Assembly: GCA_010093605.1 (NCBI GenBank)
Contig: MU004185.1
Coordinates: forward strand, 951,334-1,015,333
DNA from: Lophium mytilinum
Taxonomy: Eukaryota; Ascomycota; Dothideomycetes; Mytilinidiales; Mytilinidiaceae
Direction: 5' to 3'
DNA: 64,000 nt
Within the stretch, counting starts at the first letter, position 1. The number at the start of each line of letters is the position of its first letter. The translations under genes were made by a program, and so were the position numbers. The notes below the pieces were generated by a model. It was not told the DNA's origin. It saw only the letters and a list, made by a program, of their open reading frames with translations, and did no database searches. Of this stretch, positions 10,659 to 22,319 are shown piece after piece.

Positions 10659-11485
10659 TCTTGGTGGATTCTGAGGATGAGGTTTGTTAGTGGATGGATT
10701 GAGGCGTTGAGAAGACGTAGGAAGGCAGAGATGAGAATGAGGTGCGGAGATGAGAGTATGTATGTATGAAGCTAACGGATGACGGAGTGAGTGATATAAG
10801 GACTCTATGAGGTAATAGATGCGTCTTGGATGGATCTTGTCTTCGGTGAGGTGGACAGGCAGGTAAAGAGATGGTGAAGAGACGTAGAGAGATGATGGAG
10901 TATCTGTGGCTTACTTACTTCGAGAGATTTGCTAAGAGGACTGTGTATGCAGAGGTTCAACAGATATCCGAAGCTGAAGATGCAAGAAGTGTGGTTCAAG
11001 AAGCTGCGTAGCCCTGATTCCGCTGTACCTGAACTGATCTGCCCCTCCTTTCACCCCTCCTTGATGACGTGTTGCAGCTAGCACCCGTCGTGGCTAGATC
11101 CGGCCTGCGGATCGATCGAGCGGCTTCTGAATTTGCTTTTTCATACGAGCCATTCGCACAGGAGTTTGTTAGCACGCGTTAGTCAAATCATATGCGTTGC
11201 ACGGTACGAGATGTGACCGACGGGCTTGTGATCGTATGGCTTTGACGTCGGTTGATGGGAATCCGATCAACCTCACCATCAGAAAAGCCGGCATGAACAA
11301 AAGGAAAGCTCCGCTTCGATTGGATATACAAAGAATATATACAGCCCCGTCAGGCTAAGCATCTGGCCCCACCAGACACAATATTTGGTGTATCGTATCA
11401 CAATGGTACCAGCGGCAAGCCTTTCTGACTTGCCTAATCGCCCAGCATGCATGCATCGCCATCATCCCACTCCATATCTACGCCC
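10659..11485. other. Intergenic, upstream of the glycine-rich gene
   Basis: This holds the promoter of the leftward glycine-rich gene and the 3' side of the leftward complex I gene. Nothing further is recognised. Confidence 0.5.
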
Positions 11486-12989
11486 CTACCTATCGACCTC
11501 ACCGAAAACAAGGTCCATGGTACCGATAATGGCCACTGCGTCGGCCAAAAGATGTCCTCTTGATATCTGGTCCATGCAGCCCAGATGTGCGAAACCAGGT
11601 GCCCGAATTTTGCAACGGTATGGCCGCTCGGTTCCGTCACTGACTAAGAATACACCCATTTCTCCCTTGGGCGCCTCGATGGCGCTGTATGTCTCGCCTG
11701 GAGGAACGCTGTATCCCTTGCTGAAGAGCAGGAAGTGATGAATGAGCGCTTCCATGTTCTCCTTCATAGCAGCGCGTGGTGGCGGCGCGATCTTGTAGTC
11801 TTCCACCTTGATAGGACCGGCCGGCATCTGGTTCAAGCACTGGAAGATAATGCGAAGAGATTGGCGGAACTCCTCCATACGGCATAGGTAGCGGTCGTAG
11901 CAGTCCCCGTTCACACCAACGGGGACGTCGAAGTCGACTTTGTCGTAGGCATCGTATGGTTGGGACTTTCGCACGTCCCAAGGAACACCGGAACCGCGAA
12001 GCATGACACCGGAGAAGGAGTAGTTGATGGCTTCGGCAGCTGAGACGACACCAATGCCCTTAGTACGTCCGATCCAAATGCGGTTGTCTGTTAGCATTTC
12101 TTCGGTTTCATCAATACGATCGCCGAATTGAGTGGCCCATTGGTAGATATCATCGAGAAGGCCTATTGGGATATCTTGACTGACTCCGCCAGGACGGACG
12201 TAGGCGGCGTGCATTCGTGCACCAGAGACACGTTCGTAAAACTCCTGTAGGTGACTGATTAGAACGCTGATTTTTTGAGATGTCTGTGAATCAGGTGGTA
12301 TTGTAGCCCAATGTGCGTACCATGAGCTTCTCACGTTCTTCGAAACCCCACAAAAATGGTGTCAAAGCGCCAACGTCCATGGCATGAGACAGAACCGACA
12401 TGAGATGGTTCAAAATGCGAGTAATCTCCCCAAACATTGTCCTGATATATTTCGCGCGCTCTGGGATTTCGATGTTCAGCAGCTTTTCCACGGCCAGAGA
12501 GAAGCATTGTTCGTTCGTCATCATGGAAACATAATCCAGTCGGTCAAAGTATGGGAGGGCCTGGAGGTATGTCCTGTACTCAATGAGCTTCTCGGTTCCG
12601 CGGTGCAGCAGTCCAACATGCGGATCAGCTCGCACAATCTCCTCGCCATTGAGCTCGAGGATAAGCCGTAGCACGCCATGGGCGGCTGGATGCTGGGGCC
12701 CAAAGTTGACTGTGTAATGCCTGATCTTTCGCTTCTCCACCGTATCTCCTTCGTCACCGGCCAGATTCATGGACGCCGATTCCGGGTCGATCGGGTGGCC
12801 GAAGGTTGGGTCGACTGGAATCAGCCTGGTGCCCTCGGGCTGCTCGTAGTCTACAGCGGCATAATGGCGAGGGGACGACGTCGAGATGGACCGGGCAATG
12901 GGTCGAGGAAGGGAAGCGATGCGTGGTCGTGGGGCGACGCAAAGCCGTTTCGCCGTGTGGCCGGCAAGACGAGCAAAGGAAACAGGCAT
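11486..12989 (-). CDS. nuo49: NADH:ubiquinone oxidoreductase 49 kDa subunit (NDUFS2/Nuo49)
   Basis: Two exons, complement(join(11486..12244, 12321..12989)), with a 76-nt intron (GTACGC...CTACAG); 475 aa, close to the usual fungal length. Residues 1-45 form a mitochondrial targeting sequence rich in Arg and Ser and without acids. The mature part has the hallmark blocks [50 protein letters not shown]-like [20 protein letters not shown] across the splice, and the end APGFAHL...[20 protein letters not shown]. This subunit, with PSST, lines the quinone pocket of complex I in the matrix arm. The invariant His in PQHPAAHG and the Tyr in YFDRLDY are present. The gene looks intact. Confidence 0.97.
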
Positions 12990-13810
12990 TGCGACCGATA
13001 GAACAGCCCAAAGCCTGATGTCTTTGCCAATTGGCGCTGCAGAGGGGAGATTGGGAGGTGGCGTAGGGAGGGAAGCTCGCTGGTCGTTGATGAGGTCTTT
13101 GACTTTGGGTCGAGCTCGCCTCGCGCCGCGCCAGAGCCGGATTGATACGGAGCGGGCTGTGTCATCAGAAATTCAGCCGGCAGTGATTGGACGGCCTACA
13201 ATGCTCAGTATTTTATATCCCAACTTGCTCAACTACGTTACCAGGGCTTATATATGCAGAACGGTAATTCGATAATACGCCTTGTTACAGGTTTACATAA
13301 TTTGGAAGGTTCTCAAGACGTCAGTCAAAGCTCAGGGCCAGTTTAATGACTGCTTCATCATTATCTATTCTTACAAAAGTGCTCTCTCCATCATGCTAAA
13401 ACCACAGCTACGCCCATTATTACTTCTGACTATAATATTGAGGCCGGATAGTATAATGGAGTAGTAGAGCAAGTTACCAAAGGAAAAGAGCTCGAGAGGA
13501 GCAAGATAAAACCAGTCGACCAAACCCAAACCGCATTACGCCATCCCAGTCAGCTAGTAAGAATATTCAGGGTATTCATCATAACGCCTCTGCTGTTGTG
13601 AAACACCACAAAATCATCTGAACGCCTCGCCGCCCCATTCTCAAGGCAGTGGAAGCCGAGCCCGAAGCCTTGTCGACGGATAACCATACCATTTCATATT
13701 ATGTCGAGTCTTCTGCATCGTGAGCACCAGCCCCACCATCGTCTCAATCATTCAGCGCACTAATGCCGTAAGGCTAGCTGTAAGCACATCAAGCCTATAC
13801 CATCGTGATC
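12990..13810. other. Intergenic, promoter side of nuo49
   Basis: This lies between the start of nuo49 and the 3' end of the TPR-like gene. It is GC-rich near 13000-13150 and more AT-rich after 13200. No gene or repeat is recognised. Confidence 0.5.
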
Positions 13811-14787
13811 TCACAGCTCCGCGAGTGCCTTTCGGCAGAGATCCTCGTACCTCCTGGAATCGAATCTCTGTCTGGGGAGAAGCTTCGCACGGCCCCTAAC
13901 GAAGTTTCCGGACTTTGACCCGTTCTTGGCCGTTCCAGAATACCGGGGTCTAGAGCTTGTATTCGGAACTGCATGCCATCCCTGGGAAATGGAATTACCC
14001 GAGTCCTCTGCCGCCTGAGCTTTCTGGAGTGAGCGAACAGCGTAGATATGCGAGTGTAGCATGCTAGCAAAGCTGGTGAGGTTGACGTTGTATTGTTCAA
14101 TCTGAGGCCTCGGCAGCGAAGTCAACGACGGGTTGCGGAACAGCTTTTGCGAAGGCAGAGTGAGGTCATCTAGAAAATTGCGAGATGGTGGAGAGCGATT
14201 GAACATCTTTGGCGTGGGGGGAAATGCTGAATCGGACTCGTCATCACTGTATACCGATGTGTCGTCGGTCACGTTAGAGTCTAGAGACGAGCGTTTATGG
14301 TTAATGGAGCTGCGATTTGAAGGATTGCAAGACTCCGCCATACTTTCTTCATCTCCCGAATGATCAGATACCTCGTCGATGGTCTCAAGCTCGGTAGTAG
14401 TTGTGAACATGGACAACGAGTCCAGGGCAGCCAAATAATGCTTCTCGGCCAGCTCCAGAGACGACTGTCGCTGGTCGTTCAGAATGCGCATGTTCCGGGA
14501 GATTTCGTGGTGCGAGAGGGCGGCATAGAAGTGCAGAAAAGAGACGTGCATGCATGGCTCCTACCAGAAGTCAGAATCACTCAAAAAAGCACGCTCGCAG
14601 GCACCGCTGAGGTAACCTTGCGAGTCATCCAATTATCCCAAAACTGGGAAGAGCTTACCTCTCTGCTTTTCTCGAGAAGAAGCATTTGTGCGGCCGCTGC
14701 ACACTGTCGGTACTGGCCACGCAAGAAGAGCTGCTTGATGGCAGGCAGCTGTGCTCTCAACCCGCCGGCAACGAACTGTGACTGCAT
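13811..14787 (-). CDS. Conserved fungal helical (TPR-like) protein
   Basis: Two exons, complement(join(13811..14560, 14659..14787)), with a 98-nt intron; 292 aa. Residues 1-75 are a run of amphipathic helices (FVAGGLRAQLPAIKQLFLRGQYRQCAAAAQMLLLEKSRE, then EPCMHVSFLHFYAALSHHEISR and LELAEKHYLAALDSL) that reads like two or three TPR hairpins. The middle is Ser/Asp-rich and disordered (HSGDEESMAES, DDTSVYSDDESDS). A conserved helix with NLTSFASMLHSHI follows, and the C terminus is basic (RRYEDLCRKALAEL). It resembles uncharacterised Pezizomycotina proteins; no function is assignable. Confidence 0.75.
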
Positions 14788-15861
14788 GATGGTTGCAGAT
14801 GACGACGCAGAGGGCTGCGATCCGGAGTGAACGTGACTGGAGGTGCAAAGGTGAAGAGGTGTGGATTCGAAGGCTCTGCCCGACTAAAGTCGAAGTGAGC
14901 TTGGTCTGAGCACGAGTTGTTGTAATTAAGGAAGGAGCCAAGGTGCCGCGACCTCAAAGAAGAGCAAACAAATTCGGGAGAAAGGAGAGCGATTGTGATT
15001 ATGCCGAAAGGAAGGACGATCAAATGATATAGAGAATGGATGGCCGCGTTGGTTGCCGGGGCGTTGCTTTCTGTCGTGTTTACAACGTGCAAGTTGACAA
15101 GGAAGGTGGTTGAGCTGGATGAGCTGGCAAGGAAGCGAACCAGGATGCTACGAGTTGCAAAAGACCGAAGGTTCAGGACACCGAGCGTCGGCAGGAACAC
15201 GAGCAATAGGAAGCCATTAATATGGGCTTCAACTCCGGCCTCCCACATCTTGCAAGGTTTGCACATGCCATCAACATGCTACGGCGGTCAGAAACGGCCT
15301 GTTTCACTCGATGTTTGACCTGCAGATCCACGCATGGCGCCTTTGCCGCATCGAGGAAGCTCCTTGCCTGCATTCGGCTTTTTCCACCCCAAACAGTGGG
15401 AGTGCGTCCGGGGTAGGGCTGAAGGCAAGGTTCGCGATGCTGTGTGATGGTCAAATCTGCGTGGATGAGCTCCTGTCACGCAATTCAGACGCACTCACCA
15501 CGGCTACATACATCCAACGGGAGCTCCCCGCCTCTGCTGCGGATACCCTTGAGGGTCTCTCCACACGGTCATACGAATCTGCGAAAGCCCGAAGCCCGGG
15601 GTATAAAGCTGGGAATAGCGTTGTACAGCATCGTTCATTTAAAATTGATGTCTTACTCGCCTTCAGGTGCTGGATTGTGATATTCAAAGTCACAACTGCA
15701 CATGCGTAATTCTTGCACTTAGCAAGGCCACAAGTGATAGTAACAAATGGAAACCCAATGAACAGCGAGTACTTATTCTACATACAACCAACTCAATGGT
15801 GGTTTTTGCGCCCAGTTTGGCGGTTGATCGGACACAGATACATGCTATAAGTCGCTCTAGC
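14788..15861. other. Intergenic, 1.1 kb
   Basis: Upstream of the TPR-like gene and downstream of ATP3. A 169-codon reverse frame (14757-15266) overlaps the TPR-like start and shows no domain. I see no supported gene. Confidence 0.5.
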
Positions 15862-17018
15862 CTACTCCTCAGAAGCCGCAGCACCAGTGATAATCTCCAC
15901 CAGTTCGCCAGTGATGACGGCTTGACGAGTGCGGTTGAAAAGAATTTGGAATCGGGTGATCATGTCGCCGGCGTTCTTGGACGCGTTCTGTGCCACAGTT
16001 AGCTGCTGAATTATACGCTGGGAGAAGCAAACAACTCACATCCATGGCATTCCGTCGGGCAGACTGTTCGCAAGCGTGGCCCTCAGCCAGCGCCTAAACT
16101 CGTTAGGACCGAATCATAACAGCCGTAAGATATCAACTTACCCAGAACAGCGAATTGGCAAGCGAGTACTCGCGGAGGTTGGCGAGCACCTCGTCATCAA
16201 TTTCAAAGGCGGCAAAGTTCGCTGGCAATCATGTTAGAAGAGTTTCATGGGGGGTTCCGTATAGCTTACGGGAGTTAAGAATGGCCTCTTCGGAGAACGC
16301 CTCGATGATGGTGGCCTCGTAACTTGTCGCGTTGATGAACTTGTTGTAGATGATCTGAACGGAGGCATAATCGGTCGGCAGCAGGGAGATCTGGTCTGCG
16401 ATGGCCTGAGCATCGGCGAACGTTGGTACGTCCTTGCCAATACCGGCAAAGCTGAGCTGCATGTTCTTGCCGTTGGATCGGCCCAATTGCGCCTTGCACT
16501 TTTCTCCGAGAACGACAAGCTCGATGTCAGGCTTCTCGGCGAGGATGGCGCGCGTCTTCCTCGACATGCCGGAGTGGATACCACCACAGAGGCCCTTATC
16601 CGAGCTGCAGACAACAATCAATGTCTTCTTGCCCTCGCCCTCAATAGGCTTGGTCTCGGCCTTCTCGAAAACAAGGTTGGATGTCTGGCCGTACTTCCGG
16701 GACTCTGTCATGGCGCGCTGGGCGCGGGTGAGCTTGGTCGAGGCGACGATTTTCATCGTCTTGGTGATCTTCTCGATGTTGCGGATCGACTTGAGACGGC
16801 CCTCGATCTCACGTAGGGTAGCGTAGGTGGCGGCATTGGTGGCATTGAGGGTGGCCGGGCTGTCAACGCGATGCAATTAATATCTGAATGCCAATTGGGG
16901 TGGATAGAGGCGTCGGAAGAGGTCGCCGGGAGAGCGGCAGGACAGGACAGGAGTGGGCGTACCGGGCAGCGCTCTGGGCGGCCGCTCGCAGAGCCGGACG
17001 GGCAGCTCTGGACAGCAT
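15862..17018 (-). CDS. ATP3: Mitochondrial F1-ATP synthase gamma subunit
   Basis: Five exons, complement(join(15862..15987, 16040..16093, 16142..16221, 16270..16859, 16963..17018)); introns of 103, 48, 48 and 52 nt, all in phase; 301 aa. Residues 1-30 are an Ala/Arg-rich mitochondrial presequence ([15 protein letters not shown]). The mature protein starts near [32 protein letters not shown], the N-terminal coiled-coil helix of the rotor shaft. [12 protein letters not shown] follows, and the C-terminal helix [43 protein letters not shown] ends the protein. It is the rotating stalk coupling F0 to the catalytic beta subunits at the inner membrane. Its start is 466 bp from the divergent TOP1 start. 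Confidence 0.97.
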
Positions 17019-17484
17019 CGTGAGACGGATGGGGAGGAGATGGAGCGGAGATGGGAGACAGCCGTGGTGTGCGTCAAGCTGTGGTCGGCTTCACGGCTGT
17101 AGGAAGCTCTCGGGGTGAAGGAAATTGCCGCTAGCACTAAAGACAGCCTAGCCTAGCCAAGCAGCTTCCCAGCCAATCAGCGGGGGCAGGCGCTCAGGAG
17201 GCTCTTTTTGTTGTCCGTGTGAGACCCAAGTCTTTCTCGAATCCATTCCTTTCTCCGTCTCCATCGCCGTCGCGTCCGTCGCCCTCTCCACCATCCAATC
17301 TCTCCACCACTTCGCGTGGCGCGGCAACCTCTGTCTTGCCGGACGCCCATTTCTAACATCAACCGCAGTTTGCCCCCGCCAACTCGCTAGGCCTGCTACT
17401 ACCGCGTTCGGGTCCGCTAGAAGCAGTTCCGCATTCTCCCTGTACCTGAAGCCACGGCTGCAACTGCCTGCAACATCTTGGAGA
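17019..17484. promoter_or_regulatory. Bidirectional promoter, ATP3 / TOP1
   Basis: A 466-bp interval separates the start codons of two divergent housekeeping genes, so it must hold both promoters and both leaders. It is GC-rich and shows no obvious TATA box. Confidence 0.6.
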
Positions 17485-20400
17485 ATGTCGTCGTCGGACG
17501 ATGACACCCCGCTCGTCAAGGGCAGACCGAATGGAGGTCAGTTCGTCCCTCAGCATCACTACCGAGGCGTGAACGCGAATCGCCTCACTGGCAAGCATTG
17601 TTGCACGTTGTCCTTTTCGGGCCTACTGCCTCTGCCTATTGCGCGCGAGGCCCACCTTCACCTGGCCAGCCCTCACAAACTTCCCTCTTCCACACACTCC
17701 TCCACCATCGACCCTCTCACTAACCACTCCTTACTCCTAGTGAAATCGGAAGCCTACATCTCGAAGAGCATCGACAAAGCCATGGACAAGGGAGACCCAT
17801 CAAACGGGCATGTCGAGCCTGGCATTTCCATACGCATGGGCCCGGTCGAGGAGATGGACACCGACACTCCAGCCCTGCCGAATGGACACACGAACGGAAA
17901 ACGAAAGTCTCGGGGCAGCACGACGAACGGCAAAACCTACAAGGAAGCCAGCGGCAGCTCCGATGACGATAAGCCACTGGTGCGTTACAATCCCGAACCC
18001 GTTATGCATTCAATTCGCTGACTCTGCCATAGAGTAAGCGCCGAAGGACCTCTCCAGCTGCGAAACCTGCGCAAGATTCCGACTCTGAACTCAGCGATGA
18101 GCCCTTGGCCCACAGGTCACGCCCTGCCGCCAAGAAGCCCCCCAAGGTTACTGCGGCGCAGTTGGGAGAGTCATCAGACTCGGACACCCCTCTAGGCGTC
18201 AAGCTAGTGAAAGAGAAGGAGAAGATCGAAAAGGCAGCTGAGAGAACGGCCAAGGCCATTAAGCGGGATGAAAACAAAGCTGCTGCCATCAAGCGAAAGC
18301 CCAAGAAGATCGAAAGCGACAGCGATGATGATGTTCCGCTTGCAAAGAAGAAAAAGCCCGCGGCAAAAGCCATAAATGGAGTCAAATCCGAATCGGACTC
18401 TGACGTGCCTCTGAAGCGCAAATTACCTGCGAAGAAGGCAAAAGTCAAGGCAGAACCTTCCGCTCCAGCGAAGAAGGGCAAGGGGAAGGTGAAAAAGGAG
18501 GAGACGGACCAGGACCGCGAGGCTGAAGCTGAAGAAGAGGAATACAGATGGTGGGAAGACCCAACCAAGGGCGACGGCACCAAGAAGTGGACTACTCTTG
18601 AGCACAACGGTGTCATCTTTCCCCCAGAGTATGAGCCTCTGCCTTCGCACGTCAAAATGCTATACGACGGCGTTCCCGTCAGCCTCCACAAGGATGCCGA
18701 GGAAATCGCAGGCTTTTACGGTGGAATGTTGAACTCGGCTCACAACGTCGAGAACCCTACATTCAATAAGAATTTCTTTGAAGACTTCCAGAAAGTCCTA
18801 GGCAAAACTGGCCATGCCACAGACAAGAACGGCAACAAAGTCAAGATTCAGAAGTTCGTCAAGTGCGACTTCAAGCCTATCTTTGATTATCTAGAAGCAG
18901 AGCGAATGAAGAAGAAAGCTCTGCCTGCAGCAGAAAAGAAGGCTCTCAAGGCTGCCAAAGACGAAGCTGAGAAGGACTACGTCTTCTGCTTGTGGGACGG
19001 TCGCAAGCAGAAAGTGGGCAACTTTAGAGTCGAACCTCCTGGTCTTTTCCGCGGTCGTGGTGAGCACCCCAAGACGGGCCGTGTGAAAAGCCGCGTGCTT
19101 CCTGAGCAGATCACCATCAACATCGGCAAGGGAGCCAAAGTCCCGGAAGCCCCAGCAGGGCACCACTGGAAGGAAGTCAAGCATGACCAGGAAGGCACCT
19201 GGCTGGCTATGTGGCAAGAAAACATCAACAATGCGTACAAGTACGTTATGCTGGCTGCCAACTCCGATGTCAAAGGGCAGAGCGATTTCAAGAAATTCGA
19301 AAAGGCTCGAGAGCTGAAGAAGCATATTGCTCGTATTCGCAAAGACTATGAGAAAGACCTCAAGTCTAGCATCATGGCTGATCGTCAGCGCGCCACTGCT
19401 GTTTATCTAATCGATCAGTTTGCCCTTCGTGCTGGTAACGAGAAGGGTGAAGATGAGGCCGACACTGTCGGCTGCTGCTCTTTGAAATACGAGCATGTTA
19501 CTCTTCGGCCTCCTAACACGGTCATATTCGACTTCCTGGGTAAGGACAGCATTCGATTCTACGACGAGGTCGAAGTCGACCATCAGGTGTTCAAGAATTT
19601 GAAGCTCTTCAAGAAGGAACCGAAGAGCACTGGCGATGAAATTTTCGATAGACTAACGGTAAGAACGCCTCATCACGTTTTGCATGCGGTAGCTGATATC
19701 ATCTAGACGTCCGCTCTCAATAAGCACTTGAGCAACTACATGCCAGGGCTTACAGCTAAGGTGTTCCGTACCTACAACGCCTCCTGGACTATGGCAAGCC
19801 TGCTCCGAGAGATGAAGTCGACGGGAACAATTCCTGAGAAAGTCAAAGACTACAACGATGCGAATCGAAAGGTCGCTATTCTTTGCAACCACAAGCGTAC
19901 TGTAGCAGCAGGCCACGCTGGACAAATCGAGAAGATGGAAGACAAGGTACGACATCAAATGCTGTTCACGGTGATTGTGTCACTGATGTATAATAGATCA
20001 AGGGTCTTCGTTACCAGCAATGGCGTATCAAGCAGATGATGCTCAATCTCGATTCGAAGCTCAAGAAGAAGCGAGGTGCGGAGTTCTTCGAGCGTGACGA
20101 GGATATGGATGATGAGTGGGTCAAGGAGCACCAAGCCGCTCTCGTCGAGGAACAGCGCCAGAAGATCACAAAGAAGTTCGAAAAGGACAACGAGAAGCTT
20201 GTCAACGAGGGCCAGAAGGAGATGAAGAACAAGGATTTAGAAGAGCGCATGGAGGTCGCGGATGAGCTTGAGAAGAAGTTCAAAAAGGAGAATAAGAGTG
20301 GCAAGGTCGAGCCTGAGGGCAAGGGACCGACGGTGGAGAAGATGGAGGCCAATCTCGACAAGCTCACTCAACGCATTGAAACGATGAAGGTTCAGATGGC

Positions 20401-20636
20401 AGACAAGGATAACAACAAGGAAGTTGCCCTTGGAACTTCTAAGATCGTACGTACCGCTCCTCCTCGTACCACAAGTGCGGCCACACTGACCATTTCCGCA
20501 GAACTACATCGATCCACGTCTGACCGTGGTCTTCTCCAAGAAATTCAACGTCCCGATCGAACGCTTCTTCTCCAAGACCCTCCGCGAGAAGTTCGATTGG
20601 GCCATCAAGTCAGTCGACGAGGACTGGGAATTCTGA
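17485..20636 (+). CDS. TOP1: DNA topoisomerase I (type IB)
   Basis: Six exons, join(17485..17536, 17741..17979, 18033..19658, 19707..19946, 19997..20446, 20502..20636); introns of 204, 53, 48, 50 and 55 nt; 913 aa. Residues 1-265 are charged and disordered with repeated acidic S/D...PL motifs ([33 protein letters not shown]) and Lys-rich nuclear localisation signals. The core domain begins near YRWWEDP (about 268) and includes [22 protein letters not shown] and the DNA-contact helices. A Lys/Glu coiled-coil linker lies in the fifth exon. The last exon carries the active site SKINYIDPR with the nucleophilic Tyr near residue 871, and ends KSVDEDWEF. It relaxes supercoils by transient 3'-phosphotyrosine nicks. 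All catalytic blocks are intact. Confidence 0.97.
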
Positions 20637-22319
20637 ACTACTCTCACCATCTGGTGGCGATTTGCAGCATACTTACTCAGGGGGTTATCTTTGCAGCGGC
20701 ATACGGGCGGCACAGATTGGTTCATGCAGTTTTTGGCTTATGGTTCTATGGTGTTCCTTCACTCATTACCTCGGTTTGCATTGTCCAGGGCGGAAGTCGC
20801 CATTGGCGACCTGCTCTGAGGGGCTACACCCAAAAGTTAGCCAGGGCTGGAGATGCCCGGCGAGTTATCCGGCCGGTCATATGCTGCTCGATGCCAGGGG
20901 TGTGTCGGCGGATGCGGGACGATCCTATGGACAGCTGCGGGTCATCCATTGCAGTTCTTGCGTAGCAGGCGCACATCTAGCCAATAGATAGACTCTAGGA
21001 TGCGAAAGAAATAAAAGCCTCTTGCATATATGCGATGTGCGCGGTGTGGGATGCACGAGGATGGTGTATTGGAAGCGGCCAGAAGCAGCAATGATTCCCA
21101 CGTCTCCGTGTCTGATTGTATGTTTGTTGAGGAGGCGTGTTTCACAGCGAAAGAAGAAAGGAAAGCATTGGAGCACCAGACCGCATCGCCTGTGAAGAGT
21201 TTTCTCCACAGTGCTAGCCAGCTTCCCGAACAGCGCGCGAACTGCTCGTTCAAGAGCGCCCCATCACGCCTGGACGCTCCCTGCGGACCGAAGGCGGCTC
21301 GAGGTAACAGTGCTCTACTCAAGTACGGGCAGGTGGGCTCAGCACGGCGGCAGAAGCCGGCGAGGCGTGCAGAGGAGGTGATATACCGTTTCTCCAGCTT
21401 TTATATTGGCATTGAAGTCTGTAATGCCTCGTTGGAGCGGACCCGGCTCCGAAAAGGCGAGCCTAAGCACCCACTACCACGGTAGCTACTCCGTCTGCTG
21501 TGCCGCACGGCGACTGGTTCGTCCAAACTGCGTCTACCCCGCTGCTTCAGGTGCGTGCGCAGGTGGTTGATGCTGGAGTGTTGCTGCAGGCCGCTTCACG
21601 GGGCGGCTCGCATCAGGTGACGGGGGGGCGCATGGTTCTCGCGGGAGCACTTCACCACTTTGATACTGTCCTCCGGGCCCTCAGCGCCATGGGGGTCTTC
21701 TCTGGCGCCCCGGTCAGCGTGCACAACCAGGTTTGCAGGCGGGAGGGCGCGGATGGAGGCTGGTCTCTCACGCTTGGCCCCTGGCGGGATCGAGCGATTG
21801 AGGCGGCGGACGTGCCTGAGCGGAGGGCAATTGAGGGTGTGGTGGACTGCAAGCTGTCTCGCTGTGGGTGGGCGGGCTACTGGCTGCGAACTGATACATT
21901 TATAACCGCGCTGCCCTGCCTGCTGCCCTGTCCTTCTCTGCAACCGTGCCAGCTATCTTATTTTTGCAAAGCGGTCTGCAGGTCACTGACTCCTGCGTCT
22001 GAGGGAGCCCTGGAGAGCTAGGAATTGCCCACGCCTTTAGCACCCGCCCGCGCCGCTGCCGTCGGCTCGTCAAGTCATCCTTCTGACGGCCCTCTCCCTG
22101 TAATTGCAGCGCCCACTCCGCCGACGTTGCTTGCTGCCCGCATCCCGCATTCCAGATCCTGACGCCTGCCAAAACCGATACCACTGCAACCCAACAACAA
22201 CCACGCCCAAAGCGACCTGCCGATACACCACCTGGCCACGGACGAGAGCAGGCCCCGGTCTTGCGAAGTTGTGTGAATAGAGGACGCTGCTGCGCCGTGA
22301 GATTCCGTCTGACCCCGTC
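20637..22319. other. 1.7-kb intergenic region, GC-rich
   Basis: This lies between TOP1 and the epimerase-like gene. Frames such as 21030-21485 and 21500-22021 are long mainly because the DNA is GC-rich; they carry no domain or splice pattern. Nothing supported is seen. Confidence 0.45.

Noticed and set aside
9921-10769. Long forward frame opposite the glycine-rich gene
   Set aside because: It mirrors the GC-rich repeats of the real gene, has no domain, and the reverse strand has family homology with correct introns.
14757-15266. 169-codon reverse frame with hydrophobic stretches
   Set aside because: It overlaps the start of the TPR-like gene in another frame and probably lies in its promoter and leader.
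18002-18691. 229-codon reverse frame in TOP1
   Set aside because: Ser/Phe-rich mirror of the Lys/Glu-rich topoisomerase tail.
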